From Paulinella micropora (taxonomy: Eukaryota; Cercozoa; Imbricatea; Euglyphida), in NCBI GenBank assembly GCA_009731375.1, contig BJOX01000173.1:306905-370904 (forward strand): 64,000 nucleotides of DNA, read 5' to 3'. How positions within the stretch are numbered: position 1 is the stretch's first letter; each line of letters starts with the position of its first letter. Below, piece by piece: positions 1 to 11,600 of this stretch. The notes under the pieces were generated by a model. That model was not told where the DNA came from. It did not search any database and saw only the letters and a program-made list of their open reading frames with translations. The position numbers and the translations under genes were made by a program.

Positions 1-347
1 TCGTTGCGCGCGTAAAAGATCTTAAACTCCGCATATGCTGGTTGATAGCCCAGGACCCAGCAGACACCAGATTGTTATGGGTGGGGTTTCGAGGCAGCTC
101 TAGCAAGCTCTAGCAACCGCTTGGTGTATGCACTTGCACATTCGTTGCAAGAGGTTGCTGGGACTGCGGAATAACCTCGGCTTAGTGCAGTCTTGCCCTC
201 AGGAGCTCCATCGGTGGCCCCGATCATCAGGCGAGAGACTGACACGGGGGGTGGAGGACCTCGGAACAAGGGTATTGGAGGCTTATGTCCGTTGAGNNNN
301 NNNNNNGTTGAGGATATGCCATTAGCTGCATCAGTACGCCTCAGATA

Positions 348-378
<31 letters not shown>

Positions 379-448
379 GTTATTATTATTATTATTATTA
401 TTGGCACATGTCCAGGATCTGGATCTGATGCTATAGTCTGAGGAAGCC

Positions 449-503
<55 letters not shown>

Positions 504-786
504 TATTACCAGCATCATCATCGTCATCGTCGTCATCATCATCTAAATATTATTACATAATACGATTATATTGAATTTAATCAACAATGGGCAAGTAAAT
601 AAATATGCTACATAATAATAATAACAATAGTGCTTCTCAGTCAATGGCGAATGCATTTCTGCACATGTGCCTCCATCGTCTCACCCGTGAGGGGAGTACG
701 AAGATTTGACGATAGGCTCTACTGACACCCCCGCAAGGCAGCTCCAAGCCTTCCAGACAGACCAATACTTTCAAAGAAAATATCCT
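1..786. other. Unassigned sequence with (ATT)n tracts
   Basis: Positions 1-296 and 640-786 are complex sequence; 345-400 and 449-505 are (ATT)n runs and 297-306 is a 10-N gap. An open minus-strand stretch covers roughly 75-260, but its upstream half is encoded by the microsatellite and I recognise no domain. This may be intron or upstream exon of the plus-strand phosphatase-like gene that ends at 4200, but I found no matching motif. No function is assigned. Confidence 0.4.
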
Positions 787-1729
787 NNNNNNNNNNNNNN
801 NNNNNNNNNNNNNNNNNNNNNNNNNNNNNNNNNNNNNNNNNNNNNNNNNNNNNNNNNNNNNNNNNNNNNNNNNNNNNNNNNNNNNNNNNNNNNNNNNNNN
901 NNNNNNNNNNNNNNNNNNNNNNNNNNNNNNNNNNNNNNNNNNNNNNNNNNNNNNNNNNNNNNNNNNNNNNNNNNNNNNNNNNNNNNNNNNNNNNNNNNNN
1001 NNNNNNNNNNNNNNNNNNNNNNNNNNNNNNNNNNNNNNNNNNNNNNNNNNNNNNNNNNNNNNNNNNNNNNNNNNNNNNNNNNNNNNNNNNNNNNNNNNNN
1101 NNNNNNNNNNNNNNNNNNNNNNNNNNNNNNNNNNNNNNNNNNNNNNNNNNNNNNNNNNNNNNNNNNNNNNNNNNNNNNNNNNNNNNNNNNNNNNNNNNNN
1201 NNNNNNNNNNNNNNNNNNNNNNNNNNNNNNNNNNNNNNNNNNNNNNNNNNNNNNNNNNNNNNNNNNNNNNNNNNNNNNNNNNNNNNNNNNNNNNNNNNNN
1301 NNNNNNNNNNNNNNNNNNNNNNNNNNNNNNNNNNNNNNNNNNNNNNNNNNNNNNNNNNNNNNNNNNNNNNNNNNNNNNNNNNNNNNNNNNNNNNNNNNNN
1401 NNNNNNNNNNNNNNNNNNNNNNNNNNNNNNNNNNNNNNNNNNNNNNNNNNNNNNNNNNNNNNNNNNNNNNNNNNNNNNNNNNNNNNNNNNNNNNNNNNNN
1501 NNNNNNNNNNNNNNNNNNNNNNNNNNNNNNNNNNNNNNNNNNNNNNNNNNNNNNNNNNNNNNNNNNNNNNNNNNNNNNNNNNNNNNNNNNNNNNNNNNNN
1601 NNNNNNNNNNNNNNNNNNNNNNNNNNNNNNNNNNNNNNNNNNNNNNNNNNNNNNNNNNNNNNNNNNNNNNNNNNNNNNNNNNNNNNNNNNNNNNNNNNNN
1701 NNNNNNNNNNNNNNNNNNNNNNNNNNNNN
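787..1729. other. Assembly gap (943 N)
   Basis: Run of N. Long open frames that cross it on both strands are artefacts of translating N. Upstream exons of the phosphatase-like gene could lie here. Confidence 0.95.
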
Positions 1730-1794
1730 CATTGGGCTGGAACTCTGTTTAGCAAGTGTGACTAGGTTTTTTCATCGGGATTTCCCTCAAATAT

Positions 1795-1853
<59 letters not shown>

Positions 1854-2025
1854 TAAAAAAAAAAAAAAAAGATTATCTTGTGGTTTAAGTATCGGCATAG
1901 CCTGCGCTCTCAACGGCAGTCTTACTATCCTACATAAGAAAATGTGATGTTCTACCTTAGGTATCGACACGGCCTATCTATCTATCCATCTATCTATCTA
2001 CCTACCTACCTACCTACCTACCTAC

Positions 2026-2093
<68 letters not shown>

Positions 2094-2163
2094 ATATCTA
2101 TCTATCTATCTGTGTACAACGGCAGTCTTACTATGATACATACATACATACATACATACATAT

Positions 2164-2194
<31 letters not shown>

Positions 2195-2500
2195 TACAGA
2201 CATACATACATACATACATACATATATACATACATGCATGCATACATACATACATACATACTTAAAACATACATACATACATAAATGCATACATACATAC
2301 ATACATACATACATACACATACATGCATACATACATGCATACTTAAAACATACATACATACATACATACATACATACATACACTTGTGTCACCTGTCTAG
2401 TTTCCACTTTGTGGCTTTTTTTGCCACATTGTGGCTTACAGTTGACTTTGGCGTAAACTCACGGCGGGCGGGGGGGGGGGGGGGGGGGGGGGGTGTNNNN
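1795..2500 (+). repeat. Microsatellite intron with two exon-edge copies, one split
   Basis: The segment contains (AAT)n at 1795-1852, (CTAT)n and (CTAC)n at 1974-2110, (ACAT)n and (ACAG)n at 2137-2390, and poly-G at 2470-2493 before a 10-N gap (2497-2506). Two degenerate copies of the exon start found intact at 3036 are embedded: one at 1889-1924, and one beginning at 1961 after a TTAG acceptor. The second is interrupted at 1974 by about 137 bp of (CTAT)n and resumes at 2111-2130. The long Tyr-Ile-His and Cys-Met-Tyr-Val frames here are only translated repeats. Confidence 0.85.
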
Positions 2501-2506
2501 NNNNNN

Positions 2507-3035
2507 TCCGTACATATGCTACATAAAAACATGTTATGTTGTTGTTTAGGTATCGACACAGCCTGCGTGTTCAACGGCAGTGTTATAAATCCGTACATAT
2601 GCTACACAAAAACATGTTATGTTGTTGTTTAGGTATCGACACAGCCTGCGTGTTCAACGGCAGTGTTATAAATCCATACATATGCTACACAAAAACATGT
2701 TATGTTGTTGTTTAGGTATGGACATCGCCTGCGTGTACAACGGCAGTGTCACAAATCAATCAATATGCTACCTAAAACATGTTATATGTTGTTGTTTAGG
2801 TATCGACACGCAGGGTGTACAACGGCAGTGTTACAACTTAATCAATATGCTACACAAAAACATGTTATGTTGTTGTTTAGGTATTGATACAGCCTGCGGG
2901 CAGTGTTACAAATCAATCAATATGCTACCTAAAAATGTTGTGTTGTTGATTAGGTATCGACATCGCCTGCGTGTACAACGGCAGTGTTACAAATCAATCA
3001 ATATGCTACCTAAAACATATTATGTTGTTGTTTAG
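2507..3035 (+). repeat. 82-bp tandem array of splice acceptor plus exon start
   Basis: Six head-to-tail units begin their exon-like part at 2550, 2633, 2716, 2800, 2881 and 2954, and the real exon begins at 3036, so the period is 73-84 bp. Each unit holds an intron-like part ending in TTGTTGTTTAG (or a close variant), followed by about 34 nt encoding a variant of IDTACVYNGS. After that the copies read GTGTTAC where the true exon reads GTCTGAG. No microsatellite separates these units, unlike other exon-edge copies in the window. It is not CRISPR: the repeated part is the whole unit and there are no unique spacers. Confidence 0.9.
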
Positions 3036-4640
<1,605 letters not shown>

Positions 4641-5096
4641 TGACTAGTCAACATATTCAGTTGCAAATTATTTATCACCAAAAGTCGTGAAAGCTTAGCA
4701 GAATTCCAATTTATTTTTACTCAAACTGTGACTTATTATAGTAATATTAATTCAAATCTCAACTGATGATACCTGCCAGATGTACGCATTACTAAGCAAT
4801 TATTGTACATTCGAGCAGAAATCTAGTATTGTTGCGGACGTTTAGATAGCGAAATCAACTATTAATATCGAACTTGATTTGATTTACTCATGTTCAGCAT
4901 GATCATAGCCTCAAATTGTTAGACCCTGCTATTATTAATAAAGCAATCTATGATAGCTATATACTACACTCTCGATGCAGACTACAGCTTTATTATTAAT
5001 AAGAAAAAGCGCCAAGGTGCGCCACGTAACAAGGCCGTTAACTGTAACATTTCGCAAAAACTGATTCTACAGATTTTGCGGACGTATACAACTGTT
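4641..5096. other. AT-rich intergenic flank of element 1
   Basis: No gene is seen. The motif TTGCGGACG occurs at 4832 and 5077, and a stretch beginning GTAACATTTCGC at 5045 has a relative at 44163, so the retrotransposon appears to have landed inside or next to an older dispersed repeat. The 4-bp target duplication TGTT occupies 5093-5096. Confidence 0.6.
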
Positions 5097-5343
5097 TGTA
5101 GGCATCACCCCCCGGATAGCCGGTAAAAAGTACCCTTTTTCTGGTGTCAGGTGCATCTAGTTTTTTCCCATTATTTTCAATATCGTTTGGCCGGATTTGA
5201 CCTAATGCCATTTTAACCTTGGTCTGTTGCAGTTTTCTTTTCTGCTTCACTGAGCTAATATAACGAGACATCATTCTCTTTTGGGGATTTGTGTCTGGTT
5301 GTATTACCGACTTTTTATTGAGCTATCTTCGGGGATTGTAACA
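5097..5343 (+). repeat. 5' LTR of element 1
   Basis: This 247-bp repeat starts TG and ends CA, and matches 15234-15485 nearly base for base. It lacks a 6-nt insertion that is present near the end of the 3' copy. The preceding TGTT is the target duplication. Confidence 0.95.
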
Positions 5344-5344
5344 T

Positions 5345-5362
5345 TGGAGTCACCAGCACAAG
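5345..5362 (+). promoter_or_regulatory. Primer binding site of element 1
   Basis: TGGAGTCACCAGCACAAG begins two bases after the 5' LTR. TGG is the complement of a tRNA CCA end, as in tRNA-primed LTR elements. I cannot assign the tRNA from memory. Confidence 0.7.
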
Positions 5363-6104
5363 GCTGATTTCTTTTCTGGCTTGTTTTTGGAACAGCAGAA
5401 AGAAAAATTGGACAGACCTATCTCTTCTGAGTAGGTGTTCCAAAAAACAAATACTCCAGCACATCCCCACACAGCTCTTTTTGCAAAACTAGACGTCTAG
5501 GCGTTTGTGAGTAGGTGTCTCAGTACCCTCTCCACAGCCTGTATCTGTGTCCTCACAAGGAGGCCAGACACCAGACCTCGTAGCTGTTCTTTTGTTCTCT
5601 CTTGAGACAGAGACAGAGTAGGTCAACAGACGTACAAACAAACACTCACAGATACAAACAAACTTGAAGGACACGAGCGTAGTACTCTACCTTTCAAGTC
5701 TGTGCACTTTGTTGCCTCTCAAACCACACACATCAGAGTATTTTTGCAAATCTCTGACTGTCTTTCGACAATAGGTCTGAACAAGTGTCAGACGACAAGT
5801 CGACTTCTCAAGGAGTGCTTCTCTAGCCTCTTTGACATTATCTGTACATAGGTCCTCGTACCTCATAACAGATACAACAACAAAAAGAGAAAAAGAAAAG
5901 AGGAGTGGAGAAGGAGATCAAATTTTCAGAGAAAGTCGTACAGATTACTTCTTTCTCACAAAAAAAAAACACATAAGACATAGAGGTGAGACGCTCTCTC
6001 TCTATACTGTCTTTTCGTTTTTTCTCTCTATTCGTTCCTCATAGACGAACAGAGCAATTACGGGGTAGAAACAACTCTGTCTCATCCGTATTCCTTCAGC
6101 GTCC
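5363..6104 (+). other. 5' leader of element 1
   Basis: About 740 bp without an ORF I can support, between the PBS and the first in-frame ATG of gag at 6105. It presumably carries packaging signals; none can be recognised. Confidence 0.6.
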
Positions 6105-8615
6105 ATGTCTACTAGGTCTGAAGACTGGCAGGAAGGAGGGGGGGAGAGTGAGCGAACCCCAGGAAACGAAGAGGAGTTCGTTGACCCTCATGCAGAAGGA
6201 GGAGATCTGGCACCTTCCTTTGACACAGGAGGAGCAGAGAATCAATTTTTTACTGCGCCTTCCTTTGACACAGGAGGAGCAGAGGAAGTCGAAGAGGAGG
6301 AGAAGGGATGAGAGGAAGCGAAGTTTGTGGCCGAATATGGCAAACTAAGTAAGAAGGAGTTTGAGGAGAAGAAAGGGAAGGATGAGGCCTATAAATGGCT
6401 ATACATTCCCCAAGAAATGCGATGGGGACAACCCTTGAAGAAGGAGGACATCTGTTACCCTCTCCCAAGGCAAGCTCTGCCTCTGGCAGAATTCCTCAGA
6501 GACGACGGTGCACAGTTACAGGTGCAACATGTCTCATTTGGGGACAATATGTCTTTACTGGAGCTACTCGACCTCTCATGGACAGTGTTTGAGTGTGCTA
6601 TACTCTTTGAGTACCAGACTGGAAAGACTGTGCTGCCATGGAACACAAGAGCACTGGCTAGGTTGCTCGATCCTGGTCAGGACATTGATTCAATAAAGAG
6701 AGTGGAAAAGGAGTTTAAGTTCAGGAATCCAAAAGGACAGATCAATGTCATGGATGTGTCTCTGAAACTTATGGAGGCCAAGTTAGTGGACCTGGGTAAA
6801 CTCCAACACACCCAGTTTGGCAGGGACCTTCACCCGGCCCTGAGGGAAATAGAAGGCGAAGCTGGAGGGGTGACGAGGATGAAGAAGCTGCATGCGGCCT
6901 TGGTGAAGGATGACGCATGGAAGAGGTGGGTCTTCACGAAGGATCATACGATCTTGGAGGGGACGGCCGCACCACCCCCCACCAATAAAGCGGGAGAGAA
7001 GGAGTTGGCGGAGAAGGCCTTGTTCCTTCGGAAGGCAGCTGAGATCCTGTCTTTTTTTCATCATGCCCAAGAGCTGTATATCAAAGAGCTAGCGGCTGAG
7101 AAAGAAAAGAAGGAGATGGAGGCAAAGATTGCATTAGCCAAGGCGGCGGGAACAAAGGGACCGAAATATTCCTCTGGATCTTATATGGCTCCCTCGGGCC
7201 GCTCCGCCCCGTCAGCCCACACAGCCCCTTCGGCCCCTGCGACTAGCTCAGCGCCTACCACTGTTATTGTCAACAGTAATGACAAAAAGGACAGACAGGC
7301 TATCATACAGGCCTTCCAAAAATATACAAAGTCCGATGCCACTGCTCTGACGCTGTATGCAGAGACAGCGAGTCAGAAGGACACGGATGCGAACCTTCGA
7401 GACAAGCTCAGAAGAATTGATGCTTGTATGAAGCAGCATCCAACGGACGAAACACAGGAGTATGAGGCGTTGTACACCTTGTTGGACCCATCAATCATCA
7501 CACAAGGGTTTGATGTTGGGGAGTACAAGGCGATGAGAGCGGTAGAGGTGGCGGCTAGGAGAGCAGCCTCAGACCTGCAATGCACGGTGCCAGTTGCCGT
7601 CCTCTTGCAATACTTTAAAACTCATGGGTATCAGCACCTGTGCACTGGTACTTTGATTGGGTTTGAGATTTTTCAAGAGGTGAACGAAGGGCTGGGCATT
7701 GGCACGAGGTTGGCAGCGATCCTCACTGAGGTCAGCGCCAAGTACGGGCTCTTTTATAGCCGGAAGTCTATCATTTTGTACTTCCTGAGTGCTTTGTGTA
7801 CACGACACCCGAGCAAGCTCGCAAGGATCATACAGTCCTGTCCGACCTTCACGGCGGTGAAGACGGCGGATTTTTTAGAAACGAATATATACGAGAGGAC
7901 TGTAGCGGCTACTCCGCCGGGCGACCTGTTCAAGGAGGTGCTCGACGCGTGTTCCGAATTGGACACGGCCACCGAGTCATTCTCCAGTGCCGCGACACAG
8001 GGGGTTGGAGGTGCTCAAGCAGCACATGCAACTCGAACGGCAGGTCTCAAGAGGGGGAGAGATGAGCCGACGCCGTGCTACCGCTATTTTTCATACATGG
8101 CGTGTAAGCATGAGGCACAGAAAGGAGTAGGCAATTGCCTCTTCAGCCACGACTCTCTTGATGATAGGCAGCGAAATCTTTTCCTTAGAGAGCTCGAAGG
8201 CATGAAAAAGACCATGTACGCCATGTACAAGAAGGAGTTGGAGGAGGGGAGGTGGAATGCGAATATGGTCTCGGATGCGGAGTTCCGGGAGGCCATCATT
8301 TACTTCCTTGACAGAATGAAGAGAAGGGAGAAGAGAGAGACATCGGGCCGATCAAAGGCGCCGACTAGAGGAGGAGGAGAGACGAGAGGATCGTCACGAG
8401 GGTCCCGAGGGACACCAAGAGGGGCGGCACCACGAGGACGAGGCTTTCGTGGAAGGGGAGGACGGACCCCAGCGCGCCCTCCCAGAGGACACGGATACTG
8501 GAATTATAGCACCAGTTCCAGCTCCAACTACCCCCAGCAAGCTTATACCGCTACGGAGGGGGGACGTCAAGACGAAGACACCGGCTCAGGTGAGCGTGTT
8601 GTCGTCGTAGACTGA
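6105..8615 (+). CDS. gag: Gag polyprotein with CCCH-like finger and RGG tail; one internal UGA
   Basis: Structural protein of element 1, expected to form the virus-like particle and bind genomic RNA. From ATG 6105 the frame is open to TGA 8613 except for one TGA at 6309 (codon 69). If translation started only after it, the first ATG would be at about 6417. The N-terminus holds a 30-bp direct repeat encoding APSFDTGGAE twice, then acidic sequence. The middle is alpha-helical in character with an Ala/Ser/Pro-rich linker near 7190-7260. Near 8076 comes C-x8-C-x10-C-x3-H, resembling a CCCH finger, followed by an Arg/Gly-rich stretch (8380-8500) with RGG-type repeats. No CCHC knuckle is present. 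These two motifs probably replace it in RNA binding (inference). Pol follows in the same frame. Confidence 0.85.
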
Positions 8616-8621
8616 CGGGAG
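8610..8621 (+). promoter_or_regulatory. Candidate UGA-CGG stop-readthrough site between gag and pol
   Basis: Gag ends GAC TGA CGG GAG, and the same frame continues without another stop through 8616-8690 into the pol ATG at 8691. UGA followed by CGG is a known leaky stop context in some plant RNA viruses. Suppression would give a Gag-Pol fusion at low ratio, as in retroviruses that use an in-frame stop. Re-initiation at 8691 is the alternative. Confidence 0.65.
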
Positions 8622-8690
8622 GAGAAGAGAGAGGAAAAGAAGAGAGAGAAGGAGATAAAAACTGTTCTTTTTAATCCGACAGTCACAGTT

Positions 8691-11600
8691 ATGCCTACTG
8701 TTGATGAACAGGATACGAACGGTTCCGTTCCTCCCAGACGTGAAGGTGAAGGCACACAGCCTCACAAGCCTCAAGGTAAGCACTTGCTAGTTCATCCTTC
8801 GAGAGCTAATATGATAAATGATGCGAATAGGAAGGCGAAGAAGGCGATGGAGGAGAGGAAGCCGAAACCAAAGGCTAGGTCTCCTCCTACGAAGAAGCAG
8901 CGGACCGTACCCCCGCCAAAGGACTCAATAGTCTCTGCTATAGACACGAGTACACTCGGTGTACCAGACTCTGTCCAAAAGACACTCGAGATACCGGAAG
9001 CCCCGGAGACTCAAGAAGTTAAGTTGGCGGAAAAGGGGGGAGAACGAGAAGAGGACAAGGAACTTGAGCTTAGACTCAAAACCCTAGAACGAAAAATTCA
9101 TGTGCTAGCGGCTAGTTTACATAGACCAGACGCGCTATGCTACACTGACCTCTTTTGTGAAACTTTACAAACCACATTAAAAGTTGGTAATGATACGATG
9201 GCGAATATTAATATTGTCGGCCAGAAGTTTTTGAATAGTCACCGGACATGGGTGGACAAAAACATTAGAAAAACAAAGGGGACCCTAAAAGGGGTAGGCA
9301 GCCGTACGGAAATTACGGGCATCGTCACATTAATTTTCAAATTGAAATCCGGTCGAGTATATCGTGCGGACCTCTATGTTGTCCCCGATTACCACGGTTC
9401 AATCCTGCTGTCGTATGACCAATTGGCTACGATGGGGGCTGTGATCGATTGCGCCGCACGGCGGGTGATTTATGGAGTGAAGAATGGAGAGGAGGAGGAT
9501 ATTAATCCGATGACTGCTACTGACTCATACGAGGCTTTTGAGCTGAGTCTAGCAACGGAGAGGAAAAAGTTGGCCTTCGTACATGAGGCAACTGAAGCCT
9601 ATGTACACCCCTATGTCACAGTGCCGGAGGAACTGACCTGGACCGACAATTGGGAGACGGAGATGCAGGCGTATACGGTTACGATTCCCGCATGGGACAG
9701 AAAGTCTATTGATGACTTAGTCGTAGCGCGTAATGAGGAGATAATATGTGTTGCGAAACAGTGCCCGTCGTTGGCCAGATTCGCAGAAGGTGGCGGGGCA
9801 GATGTCCATATTACTAATGGCTACTGTTACCATGCGAAGGTGTCAGATGAGAAGAGAGAGGCGTTTGTGCCAAGGAGGAAGGGGCGTATCCCCGATACTC
9901 CAGCGGATGACATTAAAACTTTTATCACGAACTTTTGGGGCGATGTGCCTACCTGGCCGCGCTCATTAACTGAAGTGAAAAAGTGTCTACGGACTCTATT
10001 TGAGAGTAACAAGCCGTATACTGTCATTCTGCCATACAATGAGAAGGCGATCTGGGCACAGGAGATAAGGGACCGGCTTATTGATCATCCTATACCTGTT
10101 CCTTCTCGCAAGCAACAGTTAGTGGTGGCTTGTCGACTCGGGTCTCGGGAGCAGAGCAGTGCATACAAGCAAAAGCTCAGAGCCCAGGACAAGTTGAAAT
10201 TGATACCTCAAGCTTTCACATGCTTTGATGGTTTCTACACCCGTAAGGCTCCGATACAATACGCGAACCTTATTGATATGCTTGTCGGGCTGGGTCATGA
10301 TGATGAGCCGGACACAGTCACGTATGAAAGAACGGGACTAGACGATTTGTCCGAGGAAGATTTGAGTTTGGAGGAGGACTTAGCGCCCCTCAAGGAGCAT
10401 AAGAAGATGTCGGAGGAAGATTTCCAAGCGGCGGCGCGGAAAATTTTAGAAGAAGGAGTGGGTTCGGAGAGAGAGAAGGCGTTTCTCAAAGCTAAGATGG
10501 AGGCGTACAGAGAAATTTTCGACCCTCCTCGGGCAGGTGGTGTAAAGTCGGATGACTTCACTGCTGTCATTTACAAGATACCGGGTGCGGAGCCATCTCC
10601 GGCACCACGGAGGGCAAATTTGAGCATACATGAGGCAAAAATAGCGGAGGAGAATGTGAGACAGTTGCTCGATGAGGACTTTATTGAGAGATCTACATCT
10701 CCAATTGTCTCTCAACCGAAAATCGTCCCTAAGCCAGGAGGAGAATGGCGCTTGACGATCAATTATGCCCGTGTGAATAAGGTGCTAGAGGAAGAGAGAA
10801 ATCCTCTGCCGACCTTAGAAGAAGGCAGAAGGGTGCTGCGGAATGCTAAATTCTATTCGGTCATTGACCTTAAGAACGGCTTCTGGCAGATACCACTGGA
10901 CGAGAAATCCAGATGGCTGACTGCATTCGTTGTGGGTATGGAAATATACCAGTGGAAGGTGCTTCCAATGGGACTCAAACAGGCCCCGGGGCTCTTTCAG
11001 AAGGCGATGCAGAAGATGTTGAGCGGTCAATATGACGACCAGTCGGAGGATGGTTTTATGAGAAGGAGAGGACAGAAGGCGGGAGAATATGCATTTTGTT
11101 ACATCGATGACATCATCGTATACTCTAACACAATGGAAGAGCATATCGATCACTTGTCAGATGTCTTCAGGCGCATCGGAGCTTTTGGCCTGAAATGCAA
11201 CCTAAAGAAATGTCAGCTTGCCAGGACAAGTGTGACGTATTTGGGTTACGAGATTTCTCATAATAGGGTCTCGATATCGCGCGAAAAGAGGGAGGAGATC
11301 ATGAGTAGACAGTTGCCAAAGAATCGCACGGAGTTACACTCTTTTCTTGCGATGGCACAGTACTACAGCCAGTTCATACCCGATTGGGGTGCAACTCGGG
11401 CTAAGCTGGAGAAGATGATTGATTTTGGAGACTTTGAGAAGTGGGATGAGGAGGCTTTGCAGGCGTTTAATACGCTCAAAGATATCATTTATAAAGATCC
11501 CAAGGACGGCGGATTAGTACTTATGATGCCCGACTTTACGAAACCGTTCGTAGTCGACACGGATGCATCTAAGTTTGCGATTGGCGCGGTGCTGCAACAG

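Noticed and set aside
637-1755. ORFs of more than 300 codons across 787-1729 and 27394-27752
   Set aside because: They consist of N translated as X.
1944-2460. Long open frames of Tyr-Ile-His or Cys-Met-Tyr-Val repeats here and at 3517-3921, 15797-16481, 16977-17257, 28779-30600 and 33216-35058
   Set aside because: They are translations of (ACAT)n/(ATGT)n, open in several frames on both strands, with no start context or conserved sequence.
2550-3035. CRISPR-like array
   Set aside because: Units are entirely repeated with no unique spacers, the host is eukaryotic, and each unit is a copy of a splice acceptor plus exon.
6327-6329. GTG at 6327 as the gag start
   Set aside because: Eukaryotic translation rarely starts at GTG; the frame extends upstream to an ATG at 6105 if the single TGA at 6309 is passed, and otherwise the next ATG is near 6417.
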